Position numbers and translations under genes: made by a program
Notes under the pieces: generated by a model
Told to the model about the DNA's origin: nothing
What the model saw: the letters and a program-made list of their open reading frames with translations, nothing else
The model's database searches: none
In this document: positions 19,181 through 28,888 of the stretch, one piece after another
Layout: every line of letters starts with the position of its first letter
How positions within the stretch are numbered: the stretch's first letter is position 1
Assembly: GCF_020176715.1 (NCBI RefSeq)
Contig: NZ_JAIVMF010000012.1
Location: 80,087 to 144,086 of the forward strand
Length of the DNA stretch: 64,000 bases
Source of the DNA: Stappia stellulata
Lineage (GTDB): Bacteria; Pseudomonadota; Alphaproteobacteria; Rhizobiales; Stappiaceae
Direction of reading: 5' to 3'

Positions 19181-21166
19181 ATGCCGACGTCACTCCGCTC
19201 CGTTCTCTTGCGTACCACGCTTGCCGGGGCGGTCTTCGGCCTGGCCGCGGTGTCCGGGGCCGCAGCCAATGCGACGACCGGCGCGGCGACGCCGGATCCG
19301 GCGGAAACGCGCTCGGTCGTGGACCCGAAGCCGGTGACCGCGCTGCAGCTGCTTCTGGAGGAGACAGCGTCGCGGGGCGATCCGGATGCAAAGCTCTCCT
19401 ATCTCACGTCCGACAGCAAAAAGGCCGTCGCCGCGTTTTATGCCGGGCGGCACCACAAGCCGCTCTGGACGGCCGATGGTGCGCCGACGCTGACGGCCTA
19501 CCGGCTGGTCGCCCGCATGGAACGGGCCGAAGACGACGGGCTGTCCCCTTCGGATTACGCGCTGCCTGCCGATCTCATTTCCCAGGTCGGTCGCCTCGAC
19601 GCCGATGATGCGGCACGCTTCGAACGCGCGCTGTCGGCAGCGCTTTTGACCTATGCGGAGCATGCCCAGGCCGGCCGGGTCGAGCCCTCGAGCCTGTCGG
19701 GCTATATCACCGCCGCGCCGGAAAAGCCGGAGCCCGCCCTGGTGCTCGAGACGCTGGCGTCGAGCGCCGATCCGGTTTCGGCGCTCGATGGCTACAATCC
19801 GCCGCACGCCGGCTTCCAGGCGCTGCGCAAGGCGCTCGCCGACCTGCGCAAGGCGGCGGCCGAGGAAAGCGGTCCCCCGGTGGTGCCCGCCGGCAAGGTG
19901 CTGAAGGAAGGGGTCCGGGACGAGCGCGTGGCGGTCCTGCGTGCCCGGCTCGGACTGGCGCCCGCCGAGGCGCGTGATGCAACCGCCGTCACGACAGTCG
20001 CCGCGGACCCTGCCGAGGCGCAGGAGACGGCGCAAGCCGGTGCCGCGGGGACGACGGAGCCGGGCGCGAGCAATGCCGCTACCAATGCGCCTGTTGCGGC
20101 GCAGGCCGAGACGCCGGGCGATCCGACGCTGTTCGACGCGGGGGTGAAGGATGCTGTCTTCGCCTTTCAGGAGCAAAACGGCCTGCATGCGGACGGCATC
20201 GTCGGGCCGCGCACGTTGCTGGCGCTGAATGCAACCGCCGATGACGGCATGGCGATTTCCGACGTCATCGCCAACATGGAGCGCTGGCGCTGGCTGCCGC
20301 GCGACCTCGGCGCCTTCCACGTCTTCGTCAACATTCCCGAATTCAAGGCGCGCCTGGTGCGGGACGGCCATGAGGTCTACGAGACCCGCGTGGTCGTCGG
20401 CAAGCCGGCCAACCAGACGCCGGTGTTTTCCGACGAGATGGACCACCTGATCGTCAATCCCTACTGGAATGTTCCCTATTCCATCGCTTCGCAGGAATTG
20501 CTGCCGTCGATCCGGGCCAATCCGTCCGGCTACCTGGGCTCGCGCAACTACGAGGTCCTGGCCGGCGGGCGCGTCGTCAATCCCTCGTCGATCGACTGGA
20601 GCGGCGTGAACCTGCGCTCGGTGCGCATCCGCCAGCGTCCCGGCTCGGGCAATGCGCTTGGCCGGATCAAGTTCATGTTTCCCAACCAGCATTCCGTCTA
20701 TCTGCACGATACGCCGTCCAAGAGACTGTTCAACCGCTCGGCGCGGGCGTTCTCCCATGGCTGCGTGCGCGTCCAGGATCCGTTCGATTTCGCCGACGCG
20801 CTCCTGCAGCTCGACCCGCAGTGGGATGCGGCGGCGCTGAAGAAGATGGTCGGCGGCAGCGAAAAGCGCGTCGACCTGAAGCGCCACATTCCGGTGCATC
20901 TGACCTATTTCACCGCCCATGTGGACGAAGCCGGCCGCTTGCAGCGCCGTCCCGACATCTACGGGCACAATGCGCGGCTGACCAAGGCGCTCGAGATCGA
21001 GGGCTGGCAGGACTGGCAGAAATTCGCGGTCGCCGATCCGGTGAAACGCGCAGCCCCCGTGCGTCGCGCCGCCCCGAAGAAAGCCGTGGAGACGCTGTCG
21101 ATCCGCGAGCAGCGCGCCAAGGTCTTCCGCCTGCGCCAGCGCGGATCGAACGATCTCTATCGCTAG
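19181..21166 (+). CDS. L,D-transpeptidase with peptidoglycan-binding domain (YcbB/LdtD-like)
   Basis: A 661-residue exported L,D-transpeptidase. The signal peptide spans about residues 1-28. A scaffold domain and a peptidoglycan-binding domain (FAFQEQNGLHADGIVGPRTL) precede the YkuD catalytic domain, whose SHGCVRV motif puts the nucleophile at C528. Such enzymes form 3-3 crosslinks in peptidoglycan or link it to outer-membrane proteins. An Ala/Thr-rich insertion (about residues 270-310) interrupts the PG-binding region. It is followed by the DUF882 peptidase-like gene, suggesting a joint wall role. Confidence 0.92.
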   Translation: MPTSLRSVLLRTTLAGAVFGLAAVSGAAANATTGAATPDPAETRSVVDPKPVTALQLLLEETASRGDPDAKLSYLTSDSKKAVAAFYAGRHHKPLWTADGAPTLTAYRLVARMERAEDDGLSPSDYALPADLISQVGRLDADDAARFERALSAALLTYAEHAQAGRVEPSSLSGYITAAPEKPEPALVLETLASSADPVSALDGYNPPHAGFQALRKALADLRKAAAEESGPPVVPAGKVLKEGVRDERVAVLRARLGLAPAEARDATAVTTVAADPAEAQETAQAGAAGTTEPGASNAATNAPVAAQAETPGDPTLFDAGVKDAVFAFQEQNGLHADGIVGPRTLLALNATADDGMAISDVIANMERWRWLPRDLGAFHVFVNIPEFKARLVRDGHEVYETRVVVGKPANQTPVFSDEMDHLIVNPYWNVPYSIASQELLPSIRANPSGYLGSRNYEVLAGGRVVNPSSIDWSGVNLRSVRIRQRPGSGNALGRIKFMFPNQHSVYLHDTPSKRLFNRSARAFSHGCVRVQDPFDFADALLQLDPQWDAAALKKMVGGSEKRVDLKRHIPVHLTYFTAHVDEAGRLQRRPDIYGHNARLTKALEIEGWQDWQKFAVADPVKRAAPVRRAAPKKAVETLSIREQRAKVFRLRQRGSNDLYR

Positions 21167-21238
21167 ACGGGTCGCGATTTCACTCAGAAGCGCCGGCTGG
21201 TGCCGGCCGCACCCTTTCCTGAGGGGACGAGCGGGATC

Positions 21239-21260
21239 GCAGCTCCCGGTCGGGAGCTGC
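21239..21260. promoter_or_regulatory. Perfect 10-base palindrome between the transpeptidase and DUF882 genes
   Basis: GCAGCTCCCG and CGGGAGCTGC are separated by two bases. On the plus strand it is followed by an A-run, not T, so it is not a terminator for the gene before it. It lies about 190 bases before the DUF882 start and could be an operator or an mRNA hairpin. Confidence 0.4.
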
Positions 21261-21453
21261 CGCAAAAAAGGCACATCCGCTGCGTAGACCGCGCGCGGTG
21301 AGGCGCCTCGAAAGCCGGGCTCCTTGCCTTTGTTTTAACGAAAACGTGAAAATTTTTCGATTGTGATGCGCATTTGCCACGATTTGCGCTCATTCTTGAA
21401 TACGGTAAAGGCTTCTTAACTTCGCTCACCTACACCAGTCCGACGGGGGGCGG

Positions 21454-23247
21454 GTGTTCGGCGATCCCGCCGACAAACTAGCGAGACTGACATTGCTCGA
21501 AGCACTGTTCTCCAGGCTGCGATGCCGCTTACGCTCGCTTGCAGCGATCACGCTGGCGGTCTGCCTGTCGATGGCAACGCTCGCGGTCGCGCCGGCGTCT
21601 GCCGAGACGCGCACGCTGAAGCTCTACAACACCCATACCCACGAGCGGGTCTCGATCACGTTCAAGAAGAACGGGCGGTATCTGTCGTCGGGTCTGCGTG
21701 AGCTGAACCGGTTCCTGCGGGACTGGCGTCGCAATGAAATCACCAAGATGGATCCGAAGCTGTTCGACCTCGTCTGGGAAGTCTACCAGAAGGCGGGAAC
21801 CAGCAAGCCGATCCATGTGGTTTCGGGCTATCGCTCGCCGGCGACGAACAACATGCTGCGCCGGCGCTCGCGCGGTGTCGCCAAGACCAGCCAGCATACC
21901 CGTGGCCGCGCGATGGACTTCTTCATTCCCGGCGTGAATGTCTCCAAACTGCGCGCCCTCGGCCTGCGCAAGGAGGTCGGCGGTGTCGGCTACTATCCGA
22001 CATCGCGCACGCCCTTCGTGCATATGGATACGGGCTCGGTGCGGCACTGGCCGCGCATGACCCGCAGGCAGCTCGCCAAGGTCTTCCCGCGCGGCGACAC
22101 CATTCACGTTCCCACCGACGGCAAGAAGATGCCGCGCTACGCGGAAGCTCTGGCGCGCAAGAAGAGCGGCTCCTCGCGCGCTACCGTGGTCGCCAGCGCG
22201 GCACCGCAGCCGGTGCGCCGCAATTCCTCCGACATCTCGGCTGAAGACACGCGCCGGATTTCGCGTCCGCCGACGACCGATACGTCGAGTTCCCCCGGGC
22301 TGATCGCCCGGATCTTCTCCAGCGACGAGGAAGAGGAAACCTCCTCCGCCTCCGCACCGACCCCGCCGGCTCCCTTGCGCTCGCGTCTGGTGCAGGCCGA
22401 TACGCCGCCGCCGGTTCCGCCGCAGGCGCCCCCGGGCGTGCGCACGCCGGACGCCGAGGAACCGTCGGCTCCGAGCGCGACCGACCCGGTCGTCGTGGCC
22501 GAGGTTGTTCCGCGCGGCAAGCCGGCCGGCTTCGCGGCAATCGTCGCCGCGGCAACGGCCGGATCGGTCGCACCTGGAACGCTTGACGCCCAGGCTCAGC
22601 GGATCGCCAGCGGTCTTCCCGCCGTCGAACAGACCCCGCCCGCAAATGCGGATCAGCCGGTGCAGGTTGCGAGCGCGGCTCCGACCATCACGCCGCGGCC
22701 GAAAACGGCGGAGCTTCGCCAGGGACCGACCGCAGAGGGCATCGTCCCGCGCCCGGCACCGAGCGACGGCGCTTCGGCGATCGCGGCGGTAACCGGCGGC
22801 ATCCAGCCTGCGCGCAAGCCGCAAGCGGAGCTGACGGCCGCAACCCTTGCTTATGCCCCGGCGGTGACGGCATCGGCTGGCGGTGGCACGACGGCGGCCG
22901 TAGCCCTCCCCAAGAGACGCAGCGCGGCTGACGTGAAGTCCGCCTCCGCGCCCTCCGGATCGATGTCCGGCCAGTTGCCCGCGCCCGTGATCAAGGATCC
23001 GCTGGCGGTTTTCGCCGCGCTTCCGGACCGCTCGATGCCGGCGCTGATTTCCGGTGCAGCGACCACCCGCACCCGCACCTTCGCCTCGCTGTCGCATCCC
23101 AACCAGCGCCGGCTTGAGCTGCTGCTGTCGCCAAGCGGACGTGTCTTCGCCAACCGGTTCGACACTGGCGCCGGCTCTGCACCGCGTGCGGACCGCTTCG
23201 ACGACGGACCGGCGGTGGTCCTGCTTCCGGTCGTCGCGCTGCGCTGA
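21454..23247 (+). CDS. DUF882 (YcbK-like, M15-fold) exported peptidase-like protein
   Basis: About 597 residues: N-terminal signal (through ASAET, about residue 51), then a DUF882 domain of the M15 zinc peptidase fold with SGYRSPATN, SQHTRGRAMDF (H148, D155) and FVHMDTG (H190) as metal ligands. A long, low-complexity Pro/Ala/Ser-rich region of about 350 residues follows, ending in a short ordered tail (LSHPNQRRLELLLSPSGRV). It probably acts on peptidoglycan. Start is GTG at 21454 behind GGGGGGCGG, or TTG at 21493; no ATG fits. A strong terminator follows. Confidence 0.85.
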   Translation: MFGDPADKLARLTLLEALFSRLRCRLRSLAAITLAVCLSMATLAVAPASAETRTLKLYNTHTHERVSITFKKNGRYLSSGLRELNRFLRDWRRNEITKMDPKLFDLVWEVYQKAGTSKPIHVVSGYRSPATNNMLRRRSRGVAKTSQHTRGRAMDFFIPGVNVSKLRALGLRKEVGGVGYYPTSRTPFVHMDTGSVRHWPRMTRRQLAKVFPRGDTIHVPTDGKKMPRYAEALARKKSGSSRATVVASAAPQPVRRNSSDISAEDTRRISRPPTTDTSSSPGLIARIFSSDEEEETSSASAPTPPAPLRSRLVQADTPPPVPPQAPPGVRTPDAEEPSAPSATDPVVVAEVVPRGKPAGFAAIVAAATAGSVAPGTLDAQAQRIASGLPAVEQTPPANADQPVQVASAAPTITPRPKTAELRQGPTAEGIVPRPAPSDGASAIAAVTGGIQPARKPQAELTAATLAYAPAVTASAGGGTTAAVALPKRRSAADVKSASAPSGSMSGQLPAPVIKDPLAVFAALPDRSMPALISGAATTRTRTFASLSHPNQRRLELLLSPSGRVFANRFDTGAGSAPRADRFDDGPAVVLLPVVALR

Positions 23248-23268
23248 CGCAAGCCGCCTGACAGACAA

Positions 23269-23309
23269 GACCGTGCGACCACTTTGTGGTCGCGCGGTCC
23301 TTTTCTTTT
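23269..23309 (+). terminator. Terminator of the DUF882 gene
   Basis: GACCGTGCGACCAC (23269-23282) pairs with GTGGTCGCGCGGTC (23286-23299) with one G-T pair and a TTT loop, followed by CTTTTCTTTTA. Confidence 0.9.
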
Positions 23310-23521
23310 AGGATAGGCGCCTCCAGTCGCCCATTTGACGGCTGTCGCGCCCGATTTCAGGGCGGGTGTCACGATCCTCATCCACCGACAGCAGCGCGAG
23401 CGGACTGGCGGACGGATCCCTCTTCCACATCACTGTGACCGGTGAGGCGCCATCTGCACGATGCCGGCACGGCTGTCACGCTAGGGCAAGCGGAGGCTTG
23501 CACGGGCTTTGCAGGCACGAT

Positions 23522-23582
23522 CATGCGCGTAGGCGCATGCGGATGTTCGCCTGTGGACAGCCTGTGGAGGATGTGTGGATTG
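23522..23582. repeat. Hairpin plus three TGTGGA repeats at 11-base spacing
   Basis: CATGCGC-GTAG-GCGCATG (23522-23539) is a perfect inverted repeat. TGTGGA then occurs at 23552, 23563 and 23574, exactly 11 bases apart; each nine-base unit matches 7 of 9 positions of the DnaA box complement TGTGGATAA. The site lies in a 378-base convergent intergenic region that otherwise shows only the DUF882 terminator. Confidence 0.45.
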
Positions 23583-23625
23583 GGGGCGTTTGGGGACGGG
23601 CGCGATGCCGCGTCTTGCGGCCCGG

Positions 23626-24456
23626 TCAGCCGCCCCGGTCGAGGCGTCCGATGCCGTCGCGGGCGATTTCGTTGGACGGATCGATGCCGAGCGCGCGGTT
23701 GAACGAACGGCGCGCATCGGTCGGCTTGCCGAGAAGCTCAAGCGCAAGGCCCCGGTTCGCCCAGGCGACCGCCGACCGCTTGTCGCGGTTGACCGCGTCC
23801 GACAGGTCGGAGAAGGCGGCCTTGGGATCGTTCAGCGCGAGATAGGAGACGCCGCGCGCGATATAGGGTTCGGCGGCATTGGGGTCGAGGCCGATGGCGG
23901 TCGCGAAGTCCTCGACGGCACGCGTATGCTGGCCTTGCGCCTGAAAGATCAGGCCACGGTTGTGAAAGGCGCGGGCGTTGCTGGAATCGATGGCGATCGC
24001 CGCATTGAAGTCGGCAAGGGCCAGATCGTTTCGGCCGAGGGTGCGATAGGCGTTGCCGCGCCCGACAAGCGCGACGTCATAGTCCGGCTTGATCCGAAGG
24101 GCGGAGCTGTAGTCGGAGACGGCGGCCTGGGTGTTGCCCATCCGGCGATGGACCAGCGCGCGGTTGGCATAGGCCTGAAAGGAGTCCGGGGCGAGCCGAA
24201 GCGCTGTGTTGAAGTCTTCCAGCGCGTTGTTGAACCGCCCCGCCTGGCCATAGGCAATGCCGCGCGTGTTGTAGGCGGCCGCATCGCGCGGGTTGGCCTC
24301 GATCACCGCGTTGAGCGAATCGATATTGGCAGCGGAGCCGGCCGACCGGTCGATCGGAACACCGGAGACGCCGGCGGTCTGGCACGCGGAAAGCAGAAGA
24401 CCACAGGAGATCACTGCGGCCAGGGAGGCCCGGTGTTGCACCTTCGCCATCTGCAT
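23626..24456 (-). CDS. TPR-repeat lipoprotein
   Basis: A 276-residue lipoprotein: signal peptide with lipobox LLSAC at about residues 20-24, then at least six TPR units (AAAYNTRGIAYGQAGRFNNAL, AYANRALVHRRMGN and so on). It resembles NlpI, an outer-membrane adaptor for peptidoglycan hydrolases, in layout only. The ATG at 24456 follows GGAAAGGG; upstream in-frame sequence is not family-like. It sits among wall-related genes, so an envelope scaffold role is plausible but inferred. Confidence 0.85.
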   Translation of the reverse strand: MQMAKVQHRASLAAVISCGLLLSACQTAGVSGVPIDRSAGSAANIDSLNAVIEANPRDAAAYNTRGIAYGQAGRFNNALEDFNTALRLAPDSFQAYANRALVHRRMGNTQAAVSDYSSALRIKPDYDVALVGRGNAYRTLGRNDLALADFNAAIAIDSSNARAFHNRGLIFQAQGQHTRAVEDFATAIGLDPNAAEPYIARGVSYLALNDPKAAFSDLSDAVNRDKRSAVAWANRGLALELLGKPTDARRSFNRALGIDPSNEIARDGIGRLDRGG

Positions 24457-24769
24457 CGCTGCCCTTTCCGGACGGTTCGTGTTCCGCTCCAGACGTCGCC
24501 AAGCCAAGACTATCGGCGTTTGCAATCGAGCCGCAATGCGCAAACCCTGCAGCCGGTCCCGATCACTCCGACGACGCGACCCTGACGCAGGATTGTGTCC
24601 CTGCGATGGGCGTCACGCCTGATCACGCACGTCCCTGACAGGCTACCCGGATCGACCGCTGCTGTGGCGGAGCGCATCCGGTGCTGCTGATTCGAGGTTG
24701 CGTGTAAGACAAGCCGGGCGCCTGGCGTTGGATGTCCTGCGCGAACCCGCGCAGGCCGATCCAGAACGA
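24457..24769. other. Intergenic region between the TPR lipoprotein and rpsU
   Basis: 313 bases without a credible gene. It holds the upstream region of the lipoprotein gene and, at 24736-24755, a perfect 8-bp stem (CCTGCGCG/CGCGCAGG, four-base loop) just after rpsU on the minus strand, which may end rpsU transcription although no T-run follows. Confidence 0.5.
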
Positions 24770-24997
24770 CTAGCGGCGCGGAGCCTTGCTCGGCAGAAGA
24801 CCTTCACGCTGAGCGCGCTTGCGCGCCAGCTTGCGCGCACGACGAACGGCTTCCGCCTTCTCGCGGGCCTTCTTCTCGGACGGCTTTTCATAATGGCCGC
24901 GAAGTTTCATCTCGCGAAAGATGCCTTCGCGCTGCATTTTCTTCTTCAGCGCCTTGAGCGCCTGATCGACATTGTTGTCGCGAACCAGAACCTGCAC
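24770..24997 (-). CDS. rpsU: 30S ribosomal protein S21
   Basis: A 75-residue basic protein, small-subunit S21, involved in translation initiation. [20 protein letters not shown] at the N-terminus and [19 protein letters not shown] are diagnostic. The start is GTG at 24997, where family members begin; the open frame reaches 25144 but that extension is not conserved. The upstream ribosome-binding site is weak (GATGGGAAAA). It is transcribed away from the MATE gene. Confidence 0.93.
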   Translation of the reverse strand: MQVLVRDNNVDQALKALKKKMQREGIFREMKLRGHYEKPSEKKAREKAEAVRRARKLARKRAQREGLLPSKAPRR

Positions 24998-25392
24998 GCG
25001 TTTTTTCCCATCGTTCTTGCACCCATGCGACTGCCGCATCCGGTGCCGGATCTCACCCAGTTGGACTCGCTGTGTGACTCGGAAGCGAAACCGGCTTGCC
25101 TCTGCCATCAGCTGCAAACCTGGGGCGCGCTGTGCAAAAGACACCGGCGCGCCGCTTTCACGTCGCTAATCAGGCCGTCTAGTTAGCAGAGGCCAGAGTT
25201 GTTGTCCACCGCCATAAGTGCCTGAAGCGCCGCTTCGCATGTGTATTTCGTTTGCATATTTACGATCCGCGACCCGTCGCCGAGATGGTCACTGGACGCT
25301 GCAACGAGCGCACGATACCACAGGCCGGCAGAAAAGGGGACCGGTCGCACGCGCGGGGGCCGTCAGCCGGTCCGATCGGGGAGAAAAGGAAG
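24998..25392. other. Divergent intergenic region between rpsU and the MATE gene
   Basis: 395 bases that must hold both promoters. No conserved RNA structure or extra gene is evident. Around 25222-25234 there is a short palindrome, GAAGCG-C-CGCTTC. Confidence 0.4.
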
Positions 25393-26784
25393 ATGACAGC
25401 GTCGGCGCCGGATGCGTCCAGCATGGCGGAGACAGCGGGCGCGTGGCGCACCGAGGTCTTCCAGAGCCTGCGGCTCGGCATTCCGATTGCCGGTGCCCAG
25501 GTCGCGCAGATGGCGATCAACACCACCGATGTGGTGATGATCGGCTGGCTCGGCGCGGTGGAACTCGCCGCCGCCGTATTGGCCTTCAACCTCTATATCG
25601 TCATCTGGCTGTTCGGCATCGGCGTTCTCCAGGCCGTCGTGCCTCTCGCGGCGAAGGCGCGCGGCGAGCGCCGCCCGCGCGACGTGCGCCGCTCCGTGCG
25701 CATGGGGTTCTGGTTCGTTGCCTTCTACTCGATCCCCACGCTTGGCATCATGTGGTTCACCGAGGATATCCTGCTGGCCTTCGGTCAGCAGCCGGACGTC
25801 TCGGCGCTTGCGGGCGACTACGCGCGGATCATGATGTTTTCGGTGTTTCCCTCGCTGATGACAATGGCGCTGCGCAATTTCATCACCGTGCTGGAAAAGG
25901 CGCAGGTGGTGCTGTGGGCGACCATCGCCGGCGCGGTGTTCAACGCCTTCATCGACTATGCGCTGATCTTCGGAAATTTCGGACTGCCGCGGCTGGAACT
26001 GATCGGGGCGGGCATCGCCTCGGTCGCCACGTCCTTCGCCACCTTCCTCATCATCGTCGTCTACACGCTGCGGCAACGGCAGTTGCGCCGCTATGCGGTG
26101 TTCGGTCGGCTGTGGCGCAGCGACTGGTCGAAGTTCTTCGAAATCCTCAGGCTCGGCTGGCCGATCGCGATCATGCTGCTCGTCGAAGTGGCGCTGTTTT
26201 CCGGCTCGTCGCTGATGATGGGCTGGATCGGCACCGTGCCGCTGGCCGCCCATGGCATCGCGCTACAGCTGACCTCCATCACCTTCATGGTTCCGCTCGG
26301 ACTGGGGCAGGCGGGCATGATTCGCATCGGCCTTGCCGCCGGGCGCGGCGACCGCGCCGGGGTGGGGCGCGCGGGCTGGGCAGCGCTGACCGTGTCGATG
26401 GGCTTCATGGTGATTTGCGCCGTCGCGTTCTGGCTGAAGCCCGAGCCCTTCGTGTCGCTGTTTCTCGATCTCGGCAATCCGCAGTCCGACGAGGTGCTGG
26501 CGATTGGCGTGACCTTCCTGGCGATTGCCGCCGTGTTCCAGATCTTCGACGGCGCGCAGGTGGTCGGCGGAAGCCTGCTGCGCGGGCTGTCGGACACCAA
26601 GACGCCGATGGTCATCGCCGTCATCGGCTATTGGGTCGGCGGCATGGGGCTGGCCTATGCGCTCGCCTTTCCGCTCGGGCTTGGCGGCATCGGCATCTGG
26701 TGGGGGCTCGCCTTCGGCCTGGCGGCCGTCTCCATCGTGCTGCTGTGGCGCTTCGCGGCGCGCGAACGGCTCGGGCTGGTCTGA
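25393..26784 (+). CDS. MATE-family multidrug/metabolite efflux transporter
   Basis: A 463-residue inner-membrane protein with about twelve helices in two repeats, matching the MatE family (NorM-like). Members export cationic drugs or metabolites using Na+ or H+ gradients. The first helices read IPIAGAQVAQMAINTTDVVM and mark the family; the second half includes GLGQAGMIRIG and GGSLLRGLSDTKTPM. The ATG at 25393 follows AAAAGGAAG; upstream starts lie in shadow sequence. No drug-resistance regulator is adjacent. Confidence 0.92.
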   Translation: MTASAPDASSMAETAGAWRTEVFQSLRLGIPIAGAQVAQMAINTTDVVMIGWLGAVELAAAVLAFNLYIVIWLFGIGVLQAVVPLAAKARGERRPRDVRRSVRMGFWFVAFYSIPTLGIMWFTEDILLAFGQQPDVSALAGDYARIMMFSVFPSLMTMALRNFITVLEKAQVVLWATIAGAVFNAFIDYALIFGNFGLPRLELIGAGIASVATSFATFLIIVVYTLRQRQLRRYAVFGRLWRSDWSKFFEILRLGWPIAIMLLVEVALFSGSSLMMGWIGTVPLAAHGIALQLTSITFMVPLGLGQAGMIRIGLAAGRGDRAGVGRAGWAALTVSMGFMVICAVAFWLKPEPFVSLFLDLGNPQSDEVLAIGVTFLAIAAVFQIFDGAQVVGGSLLRGLSDTKTPMVIAVIGYWVGGMGLAYALAFPLGLGGIGIWWGLAFGLAAVSIVLLWRFAARERLGLV

Positions 26785-26839
26785 AACGAACGCGCGCGTG
26801 CGGGTGCATCCGCGTGCGCCCGGCTCGCCGCGGATGCCT

Positions 26840-27943
26840 TCAGGCGCGCTGGGGGCGGATGCGGTTCACATGGCCCATCTTGCGGCCCGGGCGCGTGTCC
26901 GATTTGCCGTAGAGATGCAGCGCCGCCGCCGGATCGCGCAGGATCTCCTGCCAGCGGTCGACCTCGTCGCCGATCAGGTTTTCCATCACCACGTCGCTGT
27001 GGCGTTCGGCGCTGCCGAGCGGCCAGCCGGCGACCGCGCGTATATGCTGCTCGAACTGCGAGACGAGGCAGGCGTCCTGCGTCCAGTGACCGGAATTGTG
27101 CACGCGCGGGGCAATCTCGTTGACCACAAGGCGGCTTTCCGCCCCCTGCGGCAGAACGAACATCTCCACGCCGATCACGCCGACGTAGTCGAGCTGGTCG
27201 GCAATGCGCTCGGCCATCGCGCGGGCGTCCGCCGCCAGTTCCGCATCGAGCGCGGCCGGGACGGTCGAGGTCTTAAGAATGTGGTCGCGGTGGACGTTCT
27301 CGGCCACGTCGTAGGCGCGCACCGTCCCGTCGACGGCGCGGGCCGCGATCACCGACACCTCGCGCTCGAAGGGCACGAAGGCCTCGAGGATGGCGGGGGC
27401 CTTGCCGATCTGCTGAAAGGCGGCCGCGGCATCGGCGCCGTCGCGCAGGAGCACCTGTCCCTTGCCGTCGTAGCCGAGCCGCCGGGTCTTGAGGATGCCG
27501 GTGCCGCCGAGCTGCGCGAGCGCTTGCGCGATGTCGCCGGCCGCATCGATGCGGGCGAAATCGGCGACCGGAATGCCGGCATCGCGCAGGAACGTCTTTT
27601 CGTTCAGCCGGTCCTGGGAGACGGCCAGCGCCGTCGGGCCGGGGCGCACGCAGACCCGCTCTGCGAGATGCGCGGCCGTGGGGCCGGGGACATTCTCGAA
27701 TTCATAGGTCACGACATCGACCGCCGACGCGAAGACGTCGAGCGCGGAAATGTCGTCATAGCCGGCAATCGTGAAACTGCTGGCGACCTCGAAGGCCGGA
27801 CTGTCCGGGTCCGGGCACAGGATATGCGTCTTCAGGCCAAGCGGGGCCGCGGCCAGCGCCAGCATCCGGCCAAGCTGACCGCCTCCGAGGATCCCGATCG
27901 TGTCGCCCGGCGACAGCGGGCGGGTCGGTGCCTGAGTGGTCAT
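26840..27943 (-). CDS. purK: N5-carboxyaminoimidazole ribonucleotide synthase
   Basis: A 367-residue ATP-grasp enzyme that carboxylates AIR to N5-CAIR in purine synthesis. GILGGGQLGRMLALAA at the N-terminus, KTRRLGYDGKGQ in the ATP-grasp core, FVPFEREVSVI and NEIAPRVHNSGHWT are all present. It lies 92 bases after purE on the same strand, so the two consecutive steps are probably co-transcribed. Confidence 0.96.
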   Translation of the reverse strand: MTTQAPTRPLSPGDTIGILGGGQLGRMLALAAAPLGLKTHILCPDPDSPAFEVASSFTIAGYDDISALDVFASAVDVVTYEFENVPGPTAAHLAERVCVRPGPTALAVSQDRLNEKTFLRDAGIPVADFARIDAAGDIAQALAQLGGTGILKTRRLGYDGKGQVLLRDGADAAAAFQQIGKAPAILEAFVPFEREVSVIAARAVDGTVRAYDVAENVHRDHILKTSTVPAALDAELAADARAMAERIADQLDYVGVIGVEMFVLPQGAESRLVVNEIAPRVHNSGHWTQDACLVSQFEQHIRAVAGWPLGSAERHSDVVMENLIGDEVDRWQEILRDPAAALHLYGKSDTRPGRKMGHVNRIRPQRA

Positions 27944-28035
27944 GGTGTTCGCATCCTTGGGCTGAAAGGCGGGGCTGGTCTGTTGGAGGCGCGGGGCGGT
28001 GCGCGGGGAACTGCGCGAAACGGGCGGAGGCGGCG

Positions 28036-28533
28036 TCAGCTCTCGTCGACCGGGCGCTCGGCAACCGCCTCGCTCTGGCGCGTGCGCCAGGCCTCGAGGC
28101 GCTCGGCAAGCGCGGGATCAAAGAGCGCGAGCACGGCGGCCGAGAGCAGGGCCGCATTGACGGCGCCGGCGCGGCCGATCGCCAGGGTGCCCACGGGAAT
28201 GCCGGCCGGCATCTGGACGATCGACAGCAGGCTGTCCTCGCCCTTCAGGGTGCGGGACTCGATCGGCACGCCGAAGACCGGCAAGGATGTCATGGAGGCG
28301 GTCATGCCGGGCAGGTGGGCGGCGCCGCCGGCGCCCGCGATCACGGTCTTGAAGCCGGCCTCCTTCGCACTCTTGGCGAAGTCGTAGAGCCGGTCGGGGG
28401 TGCGGTGCGCCGAGACGATCCGCGCGTCATAGGCGATCCCGAGCGCGTCGAGCGTTTCCGCCGCATGCTTCATGGTCGGCCAGTCGGATTGACTGCCCAT
28501 GATGATCGCCACCGGCGGCCGTGTCGTTGTCAT
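28036..28533 (-). CDS. purE: N5-carboxyaminoimidazole ribonucleotide mutase
   Basis: A 165-residue PurE, class I, which converts N5-CAIR to [29 protein letters not shown] and [12 protein letters not shown] mark the substrate site. The ATG at 28533 begins the conserved domain; the longer frame to 28602 is not conserved. It is followed by purK, and the YdcH-like gene 28667-28888 lies upstream on the same strand. Confidence 0.97.
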   Translation of the reverse strand: MTTTRPPVAIIMGSQSDWPTMKHAAETLDALGIAYDARIVSAHRTPDRLYDFAKSAKEAGFKTVIAGAGGAAHLPGMTASMTSLPVFGVPIESRTLKGEDSLLSIVQMPAGIPVGTLAIGRAGAVNAALLSAAVLALFDPALAERLEAWRTRQSEAVAERPVDES

Positions 28534-28666
28534 GCGCCCGTTACCCCAGATCGGTTCGGTCCGGCGCTCCCCGGCGGGGAGGCTCCCTGAAAGGCCACGC
28601 ACTATATGCAGCGCGGGGGCGGGCGCAAGTGCGGTTGCGGAAACGCGGACGGGCGGGGCGCGCCGC

Positions 28667-28888
28667 TCAGGCGATGATGTCCGGCAGAAGCTTGTCTTCC
28701 AGCGTGGCGATGCGGTCCTTCAGCGACAGTTTCTTCTTCTTCAGGCGCTGCATCTGCAGCGCGTCGCTGCGTCCGGTGTCATTCATCGCCGAGATCGCCA
28801 TGTCGAGATCGCGGTGTTCCTGCCGCAATCTTGCAAGCTCGTTGCGAACCGCGTTCTCGTCGTGAGCGCTGCCCATGCCAGAATCCAT
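28667..28888 (-). CDS. YdcH/DUF465 small coiled-coil protein (copy 1)
   Basis: A 73-residue acidic-basic helical protein of the DUF465/YdcH family: [17 protein letters not shown], then [22 protein letters not shown]. It is probably a short antiparallel coiled coil in the cytoplasm. GGAGTAAGGC precedes the ATG at 28888; ATG at 28876 is an alternative. It is divergent from a second DUF465 gene and upstream of purE. The function is unknown. Confidence 0.88.
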   Translation of the reverse strand: MDSGMGSAHDENAVRNELARLRQEHRDLDMAISAMNDTGRSDALQMQRLKKKKLSLKDRIATLEDKLLPDIIA

